Assembly: GCA_949289635.1 (NCBI GenBank)
Contig: CASEOS010000004.1
Coordinates: 62,001 to 126,000 of the forward strand
Length of the DNA stretch: 64,000 bases
Reading direction: 5' to 3'
Source of the DNA: an uncultured Eubacteriales bacterium
Lineage (GTDB): Bacteria; Bacillota; Clostridia; TANB77; CAG-508
Part shown: one piece after another, positions 25,819-35,087 of the stretch
How the letters are laid out: each line of letters starts with the position of its first letter
How positions within the stretch are numbered: the first letter of the stretch is position 1
The notes under the pieces: model-generated
Seen by the model: the letters and a program-made list of their open reading frames with translations, nothing else
Told to the model about the DNA's origin: nothing
Databases searched by the model: none
Made by a program: the position numbers and the translations under genes

Positions 25819-26613
25819 ATGGGAGAAGTAATTGTTATCACATCAGGTAAAGGTGGAGTAGGAAAAACAACAACAACAGCAAATTTAGGTTCTAGTTTAG
25901 CATTAGAAGGGAAAAAAGTTGTATTAATTGATACAGATATAGGATTACGTAATTTAGATGTTGTTATGGGATTAGAAAATAGAATAGTATATGATATTGT
26001 TGACGTTGTAGAAGAAAAATGTAAATTAAGACAAGCATTAATAAAAGATAAACGTTTTAAAGAATTATACCTATTACCAGCAGCCCAAACAAGAGATAAA
26101 AGCGCAGTAAATGAAGAACAAATGAGAAATTTAGTAGGCAAATTAAAAGAAGAATTTGACTATATATTAATAGATTGTCCTGCTGGAATAGAGCAAGGAT
26201 TCAAAAATGCAATTGCTGGAGCAGACAGAGCAATTGTTGTTACAACAGCAGAGATATCTGCTATAAGGGATGCAGATAGAATTATAGGACTTTTAGAATC
26301 ATCTGATATAAAAAATCCAGAATTGGTTATTAATAGAATAAGACCTAATATGGTAAGAAAAGGTGAAATGATGGATGTTGATGATATCGTTGATTTATTA
26401 TCTATTGACTTAATTGGTGTTGTACCAGATGATGAATATATCATTACACAAACCAATAAGGGAGAGCCTGTTATTCAAAATAGAAGAGCACCATCAGGAA
26501 AAGCCTATATTGAAATTGCAAAAAGAGTATTAGGAGAAAAAATAGAGGTAACTATACCAGGTAGAGAAAAAGGATTTTTTGCAAAATTGAAAAGATTATT
26601 TAATAAATCATAA
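25819..26613 (+). CDS. minD: Septum site-determining ATPase MinD
   Basis: A 264-residue ParA/MinD-type ATPase that places the division septum with MinC and MinE. It has the deviant Walker A SGKGGVGKTT (9-18), VLIDTDIGLRNLD and IDCPAGIEQGF. The C-terminal amphipathic helix GFFAKLKRLFNKS is the membrane-targeting sequence. AAGGAGG precedes the ATG. It heads the operon minD-minE-rodA-dusB. minC, often directly upstream, is not present in this window. Confidence 0.97.
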   Translation: MGEVIVITSGKGGVGKTTTTANLGSSLALEGKKVVLIDTDIGLRNLDVVMGLENRIVYDIVDVVEEKCKLRQALIKDKRFKELYLLPAAQTRDKSAVNEEQMRNLVGKLKEEFDYILIDCPAGIEQGFKNAIAGADRAIVVTTAEISAIRDADRIIGLLESSDIKNPELVINRIRPNMVRKGEMMDVDDIVDLLSIDLIGVVPDDEYIITQTNKGEPVIQNRRAPSGKAYIEIAKRVLGEKIEVTIPGREKGFFAKLKRLFNKS

Positions 26614-26641
26614 TAAATACAGGTTGGAGGGAAATTTAAGA

Positions 26642-27235
26642 ATGTTTGAAAACATAATGAAATTCTTTAATAAATTAAGAAAAAAAGAAGAAAAAGTAGC
26701 ACCAAATTCAAAAGAAGCTGCTAAAGAAAGATTACATTTAGTTCTTATGCAAGATAGAGCAAATGTGTCAGCAGATTTCTTAGAATTAATGAAACAAGAA
26801 ATTATAGAAGTTATCAAAAAATATATAGATATAGATGAAGGGGCAATAGATGTCAGATTAACCAATAAAGAAAATGAAGATGGTACAAATGGAGCTCCAG
26901 CTTTATATGCGAATATTCCAATATTAAATATAAAAAATGAAGCAAGAAAAATGGAGAAAAAACAGGAAGATGTAAAAGAAACTAAGCAAGAAGAAAACAA
27001 AAAGACAGAAAATAAAAAAGAGGCAAAACAAGAGGAGAAGGGCAAAGAAACAGAAACAAAAAATCAAGAAGACAAAATAGAGAAAAAAGATGAAATGCAT
27101 AAAGAAATAGAAAATGAAGAAAAAAGTGAAGATAAAGAGGAAGACAAAAAAGAAGAAAATATAGACTCAGAAAATAAACAAGATATTGCAGAAGAAAAAG
27201 AAACAAAAGAAGAATTAAATCAAAATAAAAAATAG
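26642..27235 (+). CDS. minE: MinE with a long charged C-terminal tail
   Basis: A 197-residue protein, about twice normal MinE length. Residues 1-103 are MinE: an N-terminal amphipathic segment MFENIMKFFNK, then AKERLHLVLMQDRANVSADF, the topological-specificity part VIKKYIDID and a final ANIPI strand. Residues about 104-197 are a low-complexity tail made almost wholly of Lys, Glu, Asp, Asn and Gln, probably disordered or coiled. The tail ends at a clear stop just before rodA, so it is not an assembly join. The start at 26642 follows GGAGG by 11 nt; the TTG at 26624 overlaps the ribosome site. Confidence 0.9.
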   Translation: MFENIMKFFNKLRKKEEKVAPNSKEAAKERLHLVLMQDRANVSADFLELMKQEIIEVIKKYIDIDEGAIDVRLTNKENEDGTNGAPALYANIPILNIKNEARKMEKKQEDVKETKQEENKKTENKKEAKQEEKGKETETKNQEDKIEKKDEMHKEIENEEKSEDKEEDKKEENIDSENKQDIAEEKETKEELNQNKK

Positions 27236-27250
27236 AAAAAGAGTGATTTA

Positions 27251-28357
27251 ATGAGAAAAAGAGAATTAAAAAATATGGAGTGGGGAATCTTAATTACTGC
27301 AATTATTCTGTGTGTTATAGGAATAGTTGCATTATTTTCTGCCACGCAAGAAACTGAATATGATGAATTTACAAAACAGATAATATGGCTTGTAGTAAGT
27401 TTAATAGCAATGGGCATTGTGATGTTTATTGATTATAACCTGTTATTAAAAGCATCACCAGTATTATATGGCATATTTATTGTATTATTAATAGGGGTAT
27501 TATTTACATCTCCCATTAATGGAGCAACAAGTTGGTTCAATATAGGAGCTTTTTCATTTCAACCAGGAGAATTTGCAAAAATATTTGTTATATTGTTTTT
27601 GACTTATACAATTATCAAAATTCAACGAAAAGGACAAGATGAAATCAATAGAATAACAAGATTACCAATTGCATTAGCAGTTGTAGGCGTGCCGATTTTA
27701 TTAATTGTCATGCAACCTGACTATGGAACAGCATTAGCATATATTGTTGCCATGGCATTAATGTTATTTTCAGCAGGTTTAGATAAAAAATATATCATTG
27801 GAACCATTTTATTAATTGTTATTGCAGTTCCTTTATTATATAATTTTGTATTGCCAGAACATGCTAAAAACAGAATTGACGTATTTTTAAATCCAGAATC
27901 AGATCCTAGAGGAGCGGGATATAATATTATTCAATCTAAAATTGCCATAGGTTCTGGAGGATTAACAGGAATGGGAATCTTAAAAGGAAATCAAACACAA
28001 TTAGGATTTTTATATCCAAAAACGACAGACTTTATTTATTCTGTTATTGGAGAAGAAATGGGCTTTATTGTAGCAGGTGGTATTATTTTACTATATGTAT
28101 ATTTAATAACCAAATGTATTTATATTGCAAAAACAGCAAAGGATAAAGCAGGTTCACTAATTGCTATTGGAATTACAGGAATATTTTTATTCCATGTACT
28201 AGAAAATATAGGAATGGTTATGGGATTATTACCAATAACAGGTGTACCGCTACCTTTTGTTAGTTATGGAGGAAGTTCTTTAATTACAAACTTTATATGT
28301 ATAGGACTATTATTAAATATTAGTGGTAAAAGGCAAAAAACAATTTTTGTACAATAA
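27251..28357 (+). CDS. rodA: SEDS-family peptidoglycan glycosyltransferase RodA
   Basis: A 368-residue polytopic membrane protein (about ten helices) that polymerises lipid II for cell elongation. Family motifs are SFQPGEFAK, MQPDYGTA, the extracellular RIDVFLNPESDPRGAGY loop, ATSWF and the C-terminal GVPLPFVSYGGSS. RodA is preferred over FtsW because of the minDE context and the absence of division-cluster genes, but the sequence alone does not fully separate them. Confidence 0.93.
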   Translation: MRKRELKNMEWGILITAIILCVIGIVALFSATQETEYDEFTKQIIWLVVSLIAMGIVMFIDYNLLLKASPVLYGIFIVLLIGVLFTSPINGATSWFNIGAFSFQPGEFAKIFVILFLTYTIIKIQRKGQDEINRITRLPIALAVVGVPILLIVMQPDYGTALAYIVAMALMLFSAGLDKKYIIGTILLIVIAVPLLYNFVLPEHAKNRIDVFLNPESDPRGAGYNIIQSKIAIGSGGLTGMGILKGNQTQLGFLYPKTTDFIYSVIGEEMGFIVAGGIILLYVYLITKCIYIAKTAKDKAGSLIAIGITGIFLFHVLENIGMVMGLLPITGVPLPFVSYGGSSLITNFICIGLLLNISGKRQKTIFVQ

Positions 28358-28377
28358 ATATTTTACAAGGAGAAATA

Positions 28378-29352
28378 ATGCGTTATATTAAAAAATTGAG
28401 AATAGGAAATGTAGAATTAGAGAATAATTTAATATTAGCTCCGATGGCAGGTGTTACCAATAGACCATTTCGAATGATATGTAAAGAATATGGTGCAGGA
28501 ATGGTTTGTACAGAAATGGCAAGTGCAAGAGCCATGTTTCATAATGATGTAAAGACAAAGAGATTGTTAAATACAGAAGGAGAGAAAAGTCCCATTAGTA
28601 TGCAAATCTTTGGAAGTGATGAAGAATCCATGGCATATGCAGCAGAACATGTAAGCGAGATGGCAGATATTTTAGATATTAATATGGGATGCCCAGCACC
28701 AAAGGTAGTCAAAAATGGGGATGGTAGTAAATTACTATTAGATTTGGAAAAAGCAGAAAGTATTTTAAAAACAGTGATTGCACATTCAAAAGTTCCAGTT
28801 ACATTAAAAATCAGAAAAGGATGGGATAAAGAAAACATTGTAGCTGTGGAAATAGCCAAAATTGCAGAGGCAGTCGGTATATCGGCAATCACCATACATG
28901 GAAGAACGAGAAGTGAATTCTATACAGGAAAAGCAGATTTAGATATCATAAAACAAGTAAAGGAAAGTGTTCATATTCCGGTGATTGGAAATGGAGATGT
29001 GGTAGATGGTGAATCTGCAAAAAGAATGTTTGAATATACTGGTGTAGATGGGATTATGATTGGAAGAGGAACTTTTGGAAAACCATGGATATTTAAAGAA
29101 ATATTGGAATATTTAGAAACTGGTAAAGTAATAGAAGAACCGGATAATGATGAAAAATTAAAAATTATAGAAAAACACATAGAGTTAGCAGTAGAAGAAA
29201 AAGGAGAAATTGCTGTTAAAGAGCTTAGAAAACATATTGCTTGGTATACAAAAAATCTAAAAAATTCCAGTGAATTTAGAAATTCCATTAATAAAATAGA
29301 AACAAAGGAAGAGTTAATCCATAAGATAGAAGAATATTTTAAAAGTCTCTAG
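28378..29352 (+). CDS. dusB: tRNA-dihydrouridine synthase
   Basis: A 324-residue FMN enzyme reducing uridines in tRNA. It contains the TIM-barrel start APMAGVTNRPFR, the catalytic Cys in NMGCPAPKV (C105), IHGRTRSEFYTG and IGRGTFGKPW. Length and motifs fit the DusB branch usual in Firmicutes. It follows rodA by 20 nt with GGAG before the ATG, so it is probably in the same transcript. Confidence 0.94.
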   Translation: MRYIKKLRIGNVELENNLILAPMAGVTNRPFRMICKEYGAGMVCTEMASARAMFHNDVKTKRLLNTEGEKSPISMQIFGSDEESMAYAAEHVSEMADILDINMGCPAPKVVKNGDGSKLLLDLEKAESILKTVIAHSKVPVTLKIRKGWDKENIVAVEIAKIAEAVGISAITIHGRTRSEFYTGKADLDIIKQVKESVHIPVIGNGDVVDGESAKRMFEYTGVDGIMIGRGTFGKPWIFKEILEYLETGKVIEEPDNDEKLKIIEKHIELAVEEKGEIAVKELRKHIAWYTKNLKNSSEFRNSINKIETKEELIHKIEEYFKSL

Positions 29353-29415
29353 AATAAGATGTAGCAAGGTTATGATTTAGACTAAAATAGTTTACATCTG
29401 TTTAGGAGGCTTTTT

Positions 29416-30021
29416 TTGAATAAAATATTAAAAAAAATGATCATCATTATTATTTTAATTACCATTTTTTTGGCTATATTTTTTTATATAACAAAGAGTA
29501 AAAAAATAAAAATTGGAAATAATAGTAATAGTCAAGAAATTATCGAAAATATTTTAAATATTAGTTCATATGAAAGTATTATAGATGTAGAAGTGAATAG
29601 TAATAAAAATGTCAATAAATATGTTATTAAACAAAAATATATAGCACCAGATATATCAGAACAAGAGTTACTAGAACCAGAAAATATACAAGGAATCAAA
29701 ATAAAAAAAACCGGAAATGAATTAAAGGTGGAAAATACAAAGTTAAATATATCAAAAATATATAATGATTATCCATATATGGTAGATAATTGTATGGACT
29801 TAAACACCTTTATAGAAATATACAAACAAAATGACGAAAAAGACTATGAGGAAAAAAATAATGAAATCATATTAAGGATAGAAAATAAAGAAAATCCGTA
29901 TACAAAGTTTAGAATACTATATATCAACAAAGAAACAGGAAATCCTATTCGAATGGAAATAAAAGATAATAGCAAAAAAACATTAATTTACATATTATAT
30001 AAAGAAGTAAAGTTTGAATAA
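29416..30021 (+). CDS. Membrane-anchored protein, possibly GerS-like (LolA fold)
   Basis: A 201-residue protein with an N-terminal membrane helix (about 8-27) and an extracellular domain of alternating strands (VNKYVIKQKYIAP, NEIILRIENKEN, GNPIRMEIKD) that resembles LolA-type lipoproteins. No lipobox Cys was seen. In Clostridioides difficile the germination protein GerS precedes alr and the mazEF pair; here the next gene is mazF, which hints at a GerS-type protein, but this is inference from order. The start is TTG at 29416, 6 nt after AGGAGG. Confidence 0.5.
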   Translation: MNKILKKMIIIIILITIFLAIFFYITKSKKIKIGNNSNSQEIIENILNISSYESIIDVEVNSNKNVNKYVIKQKYIAPDISEQELLEPENIQGIKIKKTGNELKVENTKLNISKIYNDYPYMVDNCMDLNTFIEIYKQNDEKDYEEKNNEIILRIENKENPYTKFRILYINKETGNPIRMEIKDNSKKTLIYILYKEVKFE

Positions 30022-30090
30022 AACTTTACACGACTAATATTTAAAATAGAACTCATACTTGATAATATAACAATATTGGGAGTGAAAAAA

Positions 30091-30441
30091 ATGGTAATAA
30101 AAAGAGGAGATATGTTTTATGCAGATTTAAGCCCAGTAGTAGGTTCTGAACAAGGAGGAATTAGACCTGTATTAATTATCCAAAATGATTTAGGAAACAA
30201 ATATAGTCCTACAGTAATTGCAGCAGCTATTACGTCACAAACAGGAAAAAATAAATTGCCAACACATATAGAAATTAATTCAGAAAGTTGTGGATTGAAA
30301 AATAATTCCATAGTTTTAACAGAGCAAATACGAACAATAGATAAAAGCCGTTTAAAAGAAAAGATAGGTCATATAGATGATGAAGAAATCATTAATCAAG
30401 TAAATAATGCATTAGGAGTAAGCTTTGGGCTAGAAGAATAA
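30091..30441 (+). CDS. ndoA: MazF/NdoA (EndoA) family endoribonuclease toxin
   Basis: A 116-residue sequence-specific mRNA interferase. It begins IKRGDMFYADLSPVVGSEQGG and has RPVLIIQND, the strand TVIAAAITSQ and LTEQIRTIDKSRL. The length equals that of Bacillus NdoA. The start at 30091 follows GGGAGTG; the TTG at 30076 would add five residues outside the family. No antitoxin gene (MazE/EndoAI) lies directly upstream; the neighbour there is the GerS-like gene. Confidence 0.93.
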   Translation: MVIKRGDMFYADLSPVVGSEQGGIRPVLIIQNDLGNKYSPTVIAAAITSQTGKNKLPTHIEINSESCGLKNNSIVLTEQIRTIDKSRLKEKIGHIDDEEIINQVNNALGVSFGLEE

Positions 30442-30480
30442 AAGAGGATTTCATTTTATCTAAATCCTCTTTTTAATTTT
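30441..30480. terminator. Bidirectional terminator between mazF and the HD-GYP gene
   Basis: AAAGAGGATTT (30441-30451) pairs with AAATCCTCTTT (30462-30472), with T-rich ends on both strands. Confidence 0.85.
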
Positions 30481-31426
30481 ATACTCTTAATTTTTTAATA
30501 GCTTTAATTTCTTTATATAAATTATCAATAATTGCTTTTCTGGTGCTATGTGCATCTATATATTCTTGATAAATTTGTTCTAAATTATCGATGGTTTCAC
30601 CAGGTTTAGCTAATACATTAATGCCTTCTTCATAATAGCTTCTATCTTTTTCGTTTTTTGCTTTTTCCATTTTTTCTTTATATTTTAACATTTGTTTTAA
30701 TCGTTTAATTTCTTCTTTTAAAGCCTCAACATAACTTAGGGTACAAGTGATTTCATATTCAATATCATCAATAACCACTTTAAATAATGTACGAACAATC
30801 ACAGGATTGCTTTTTCCAAGTTTTGCTTCTTCAGCAAGGTGATGTAATGTTTCAGAATAATCTGGAGTAACAGAAGGTTTTGTTTCATCTACTAAAATTT
30901 TTAAAGTATCAGATATACCAACATGAGATTTATATTGTCTTTTACTTACAATAGCATCATATTCATCAGCTACACGTATAATTTGTCCTTCATAAGGAAT
31001 ATCTTTTTTAGTTAATCCTTGAGGATAACCAGTACCATTTAGAGCTTCATGATGATATAAAGGTCCAGCTGCATAAGGTCGTAATTTTAAATCTTTCATA
31101 CACATTTCATATCCTAAAGTCGTGTGCGTTTTCATAACTTGATATTCTTCTTCTGTTAATTTACCAGGTTTTTGTAAAATAGCAGGTGGAATAAATAATT
31201 TTCCGATATCATGAAGGTATGCACAAATGGTACAATATTCAGTAAAACCTTTATTACAGTGTAAATATTCACAAAGTCTACAAGTTAGAGCGGCTACATT
31301 CTCACAATGTTTTCTTGTAAAAACATCTAATGTATCTAACATATTTAATTGATATCTCATGGTTTTATCTAAATTATATGATTTTAAACTAGTTTTATCA
31401 TAAAAATCAAATTCTGGATGTTTCAT
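30479..31426 (-). CDS. HD-GYP domain protein (putative cyclic-dinucleotide phosphodiesterase)
   Basis: A 315-residue cytosolic protein. The HD-GYP core has H40, H72-D73 (YLHDIGKLFIP), HH at 125-126 (YHHEALNGTGYP) and a GTGYP loop (131-135), as in enzymes degrading cyclic di-GMP. No receiver or PAS domain precedes it. A C-terminal coiled coil (about 230-315) may mediate dimerisation. The third residue of the GYP motif is intact, unlike degenerate HD proteins. Activity is inferred from family. Confidence 0.88.
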   Translation of the reverse strand: MKHPEFDFYDKTSLKSYNLDKTMRYQLNMLDTLDVFTRKHCENVAALTCRLCEYLHCNKGFTEYCTICAYLHDIGKLFIPPAILQKPGKLTEEEYQVMKTHTTLGYEMCMKDLKLRPYAAGPLYHHEALNGTGYPQGLTKKDIPYEGQIIRVADEYDAIVSKRQYKSHVGISDTLKILVDETKPSVTPDYSETLHHLAEEAKLGKSNPVIVRTLFKVVIDDIEYEITCTLSYVEALKEEIKRLKQMLKYKEKMEKAKNEKDRSYYEEGINVLAKPGETIDNLEQIYQEYIDAHSTRKAIIDNLYKEIKAIKKLRV

Positions 31427-31560
31427 AATCTTTTCACTCCTATCAAAATTATCATATCATTAAATAAAAAAAACTGCAATAAAAACAGAAAGATAAAAAG
31501 CAAAAAATGTTTGAAGAAAAAGAAGAAACATATCTGTTAATAGTTTCTTACAGATAACCA

Positions 31561-31589
31561 TTGAAAAATAGCGAAAATTATGGTAATAT
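31561..31589 (+). promoter_or_regulatory. Promoter of aspS
   Basis: TTGAAA (31561-31566), a 17-nt spacer and TAATAT (31584-31589). The leader is too short for a T-box. Confidence 0.6.
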
Positions 31590-31620
31590 AGGTAAGATAA
31601 AACAAACAGGGGGAATAAAA

Positions 31621-33372
31621 ATGTATAGAACAAAAACTTGTGGAGAATTAAATATCGAAAATATAAAAGAACATGTAGAACTTGCAGGATGGATTCAAAA
31701 AATAAGAGATTTAGGTGGAATGACTTTTATAGATTTAAGAGATGAATTTGGAATTACACAAATTGTGGTAAATGATGAAGAATTAAAGAAATTTGTAAAA
31801 GAATTACATACAGAAAGCTGTATCCACATAGAGGGAGAAGTTGTGGAAAGAGCAAGCAAAAATCCTCACATGAAAACAGGAGATATTGAGGTCGTTGCGG
31901 AAAAAATAGAAGTATTAGGAAAATGTAAAAATGTACTACCATTTGAGATTAACACAGACCAAGAAGTTAGAGAAGATTTACGATTAGAATATAGATTTTT
32001 AGATTTGAGAAATGAAAAACTACATAACAATATTTTATTACGTTCAAAAATATTAAAAACCATAAGAGATAAAATGGACGAATTAGAATTTACAGAAATT
32101 CAAACACCAATCTTAGCCAATTCTTCACCAGAAGGTGCAAGAGACTATTTAGTACCAAGTAGATTAAATCCAGGGGAGTTTTATGCACTTCCACAAGCAC
32201 CACAACAATTCAAACAATTATTAATGGTGAGTGGATTTAATAAATATTATCAAATCGCACCATGTTTTAGAGATGAAGATCCAAGAGCAGATAGAGCACC
32301 AGGAGAATTTTATCAATTAGATTTTGAAATGAGTTTTGCTACACAAGAAGATGTGTTTAAGGTTATCGAAGAAGTGGTACCATATACATTTGAAAAATTT
32401 ACAGATTGGAAAGTGGATAAAGGACCATTTGTTAGAATTCCATATAAAGAAGCAATGGAGAAATATGGGATTGATAAACCAGACTTAAGAAACCCATTAA
32501 TCATCCAAGATGTAACAGAAGTATTTAAAAGTTCTGATTTTAATGCATTTAAAAATAAAACTATCAAAGCCATTATCGTGCCAAATGGAGCAGAACAAGG
32601 AAGAAAATTCTTTGATAAAATGGGTGAATTTGCTACAACAGAGGAAGTAGGTGCAAAAGGATTAGCTTGGACAAAACTAGATAATGAAGGAAATGTACAA
32701 GGTGGTATTGCAAAATTCATTACAGATGAAATTAAAGAAAAACTAGAAAAAGACTTTGGACTAGAAAAGAATGCAAGTATTTTCTTTATTGCAGATGAAT
32801 TTGAAAAAGCACAAAAAATTGCAGGACTTGTTAGAATTGAATTAGGAAAACGTTTAGACTTAATTGAAAAAGGTGTCTATAAATTCTGCTTTATTGTAGA
32901 TTTCCCAATGTATGAATTATCTGATGAAGGAACCATTGATTTTAGCCATAATCCATTTTCAATGCCACAAGGTGGCATAGAAGCATTAGAGAATAAAAAT
33001 CCATTAGATATATTAGCATATCAATATGATTTAGTATGTAATGGATATGAAATGGCATCAGGAGCCGTTAGAAATCATGATCCAGAAATTATGGTAAAAG
33101 CTTTTGAAATTGCAGGATATAGTGAAGAAGATGTCAAAAATAGATTTGGTGCTTTATATAATGCATTCCAATATGGAACACCACCTCATGCAGGTGCTGC
33201 ACCTGGAATTGATAGAATGATTATGCTAATTGCAGATTCTCAAAATATAAGAGAAGTGATTGCTTTTCCAAAGAATAAAAGAGCAAGAGATTTACTGATG
33301 AGAGCACCATCTGTTGTTACAGAACAACAATTAAAAGATGTACACATTAAACTAGATTTAGATAAAAAATAA
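31621..33372 (+). CDS. aspS: Aspartyl-tRNA synthetase
   Basis: A 583-residue class II synthetase of the bacterial type. An N-terminal OB fold (LAGWIQKIRDLGGMTFIDLRD) precedes motif 2 (FRDEDPRADRAPGEFYQLD), a GAD insertion domain and motif 3 (GAAPGIDRMIML). The frame is open to 31561, but GGGGG before the ATG at 31621 and homology set the start. Whether it also charges tRNA-Asn cannot be told from sequence; gatCAB is not in the window. Confidence 0.97.
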   Translation: MYRTKTCGELNIENIKEHVELAGWIQKIRDLGGMTFIDLRDEFGITQIVVNDEELKKFVKELHTESCIHIEGEVVERASKNPHMKTGDIEVVAEKIEVLGKCKNVLPFEINTDQEVREDLRLEYRFLDLRNEKLHNNILLRSKILKTIRDKMDELEFTEIQTPILANSSPEGARDYLVPSRLNPGEFYALPQAPQQFKQLLMVSGFNKYYQIAPCFRDEDPRADRAPGEFYQLDFEMSFATQEDVFKVIEEVVPYTFEKFTDWKVDKGPFVRIPYKEAMEKYGIDKPDLRNPLIIQDVTEVFKSSDFNAFKNKTIKAIIVPNGAEQGRKFFDKMGEFATTEEVGAKGLAWTKLDNEGNVQGGIAKFITDEIKEKLEKDFGLEKNASIFFIADEFEKAQKIAGLVRIELGKRLDLIEKGVYKFCFIVDFPMYELSDEGTIDFSHNPFSMPQGGIEALENKNPLDILAYQYDLVCNGYEMASGAVRNHDPEIMVKAFEIAGYSEEDVKNRFGALYNAFQYGTPPHAGAAPGIDRMIMLIADSQNIREVIAFPKNKRARDLLMRAPSVVTEQQLKDVHIKLDLDKK

Positions 33373-33391
33373 AAAAACAGGAGGAATCATT

Positions 33392-33652
33392 ATGGAATAC
33401 CGATATAGTCCAAGTGGAGTTTGTTCAAGAGAAATGATCATTGAATTAGATGGAAATATGATTAAAAAATTAACGATTATTGGAGGTTGTGCTGGAAATA
33501 CAGTAGGTGTTTCTAAATTGATAGAAGGAATGAATATTAATGAAGCAATTAAAAGACTAAAAGGAATTCCTTGTGGTACAAGAGGAACATCTTGTCCAGA
33601 TCAATTATCAAAAGCATTAGAAGAAGTAAAAGAAAAATACAAAATAGACTAA
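33392..33652 (+). CDS. TSCPD-domain protein (TIGR03905-like)
   Basis: An 86-residue protein with the TSCPD domain also found in some ribonucleotide reductases: GVCSREM, IIGGCAGNTVG, KGIPCGTRGTSCPDQL. Conserved Cys residues suggest metal or nucleotide binding; the function is not established. It lies 20 nt after aspS with AGGAGG before the ATG, so it shares that transcript. Confidence 0.9.
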   Translation: MEYRYSPSGVCSREMIIELDGNMIKKLTIIGGCAGNTVGVSKLIEGMNINEAIKRLKGIPCGTRGTSCPDQLSKALEEVKEKYKID

Positions 33653-33717
33653 TTATAATATAAATATGTGTTAAGACAAAAGTAATAAAAATAAATATAA
33701 TAGAATGAGGAAGTTTA

Positions 33718-34767
33718 ATGAAAGAAAAAGTATTATTAGGAATGAGTGGTGGCGTAGATAGTTCTGTGTCGGCCATTCTTTTAAAAAAAGCAGGATATGA
33801 AGTCATTGGTTGCACAATGAATTTATTAGAGGAACCAAATGAAGAATCTATAAAAGATGCTAAAAAAGTGTGTGAAAAATTAGGAATTGAACATCATGTA
33901 TTTGATTGTAAAAAAGAATTTAGATGTCATGTAATGGATACCTTTATTTCTGAATATGAAAATGCAAGAACACCGAACCCATGCGTGGAATGTAATCAAT
34001 ATTTAAAATTTGGCATTTTTTATGACAAGGCAAAAGAATTAGGGTGCAAATATATAGCAACAGGGCATTATGCAAAAAAAGAATATTCAGAAAAATATAA
34101 ACAATATGTTTTAAGAAAGTCCAACGAAGAGAAAAAAGACCAGACATATTTTCTATACACCATTCCAAAAGAAAAAGTAGAATATATTTTATTTCCATTG
34201 CAAGATAATGTAAGCAAAGAAGACACAAGAGCGTTAGCAGAAGAATACGGGCTAGAAATTGCCAGCAAAAAAGACAGCCAAGAAATCTGTTTTATCAAAG
34301 ATGATGATTATCAAAGATTTTTAAAGGAGAACATGCAAAAACAGCCCAAAAAAGGAAAAATCGTTTTAACAACAGGAGAAGTTTTAGGCACCCATAATGG
34401 ATTAATTAATTATACAATAGGACAAAGAAAAGGTTTAGGAATTTCTTATAAAGAGCCATTATATGTCGTAAGATTAGATATTAAAAACAATCAAGTGGTT
34501 GTTGGTACAGAAACAGAATTATATAATAATCAATTGGAAGCAATGGATGTCAATTGGATTGTAGATATTGAAAATCGATTAGAAGAGGGATTAGAATGTT
34601 TTGCCAAAATTCGATATAGAGCAAAAGAAGCAAAAGCAAAAGTCATAAAAGAACATGAAAAAATAAAAGTCATATTTCAGGAACCACAAAGAGCGATTAC
34701 CCAAGGACAATCTGTTGTATTTTATGATGCAGATGGAATTGTTTTAGGTGGAGGAAAAATCAAATAA
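33718..34767 (+). CDS. mnmA: tRNA-specific 2-thiouridylase
   Basis: A 349-residue enzyme that places sulfur at position 2 of U34 in Lys, Glu and Gln tRNAs. The PP-loop is GMSGGVDSS (8-16). The catalytic cysteines are C89 (NPCVEC) and C191 (QEICFI), and TGHYAK and TIGQRKGLGI are also present. A weak -10 (TATAAT at 33696-33701) suggests its own promoter. GAGG precedes the ATG. Confidence 0.97.
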   Translation: MKEKVLLGMSGGVDSSVSAILLKKAGYEVIGCTMNLLEEPNEESIKDAKKVCEKLGIEHHVFDCKKEFRCHVMDTFISEYENARTPNPCVECNQYLKFGIFYDKAKELGCKYIATGHYAKKEYSEKYKQYVLRKSNEEKKDQTYFLYTIPKEKVEYILFPLQDNVSKEDTRALAEEYGLEIASKKDSQEICFIKDDDYQRFLKENMQKQPKKGKIVLTTGEVLGTHNGLINYTIGQRKGLGISYKEPLYVVRLDIKNNQVVVGTETELYNNQLEAMDVNWIVDIENRLEEGLECFAKIRYRAKEAKAKVIKEHEKIKVIFQEPQRAITQGQSVVFYDADGIVLGGGKIK

Positions 34768-34794
34768 TAGATTGTAAAGAAATGAATATATAAA

Positions 34795-34840
34795 AAGAAA
34801 GATTATGCTTGGCTTTATTAGATAATCTTTCTTTCTTGTT
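34795..34840 (+). terminator. Terminator of mnmA
   Basis: A 12-bp stem (34795-34806 with 34822-34833) followed by a T-rich stretch. Confidence 0.8.
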
Positions 34841-34841
34841 A

Positions 34842-35087
34842 CTATCGCACAAATATTTGTGCGATTCCATTTTTATAGATGAATGTACCAGATGGAATCC
34901 ATCCTTTTTCCATTTTTTTCTCTATCCCATTTTTCCAGCTTTTTTTTCGCTTATACTTTTCTATACAGTATTCCACGGCTTTTCGGTGTTCAAAAACCAA
35001 ACAAACGGAAAACCACCAACCATTGTATCTGTTAGGGAAGACTGCAATAGAAATAGGAACATATCCTTTTTTCCCATGTAGTTTCAA
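34842..35087 (-). CDS. Uncertain small ORF in frame with, and directly after, the transglycosylase stop
   Basis: Eighty-one codons (TTG first) that begin at the base after the TAA stop of the transglycosylase gene, in the same frame. The translation is rich in Trp, Tyr, Lys and Arg (RYNGWWFSVCLVFEHR, KKMEKGWIPSGTFIYKNG) and looks protein-like, with higher GC than neighbours. It has no ribosome site of its own. It could be a small gene, a gene remnant or a readthrough extension. The last codons overlap a perfect palindrome (CGCACAAATATTTGTGCG, 34848-34865). No family recognised. Confidence 0.35.
   Translation of the reverse strand: MKLHGKKGYVPISIAVFPNRYNGWWFSVCLVFEHRKAVEYCIEKYKRKKSWKNGIEKKMEKGWIPSGTFIYKNGIAQIFVR

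Noticed and set aside
31427-31620. T-box leader before aspS
   Set aside because: No T-box sequence or specifier structure is visible, and the predicted transcript leader is only about 30 nt.
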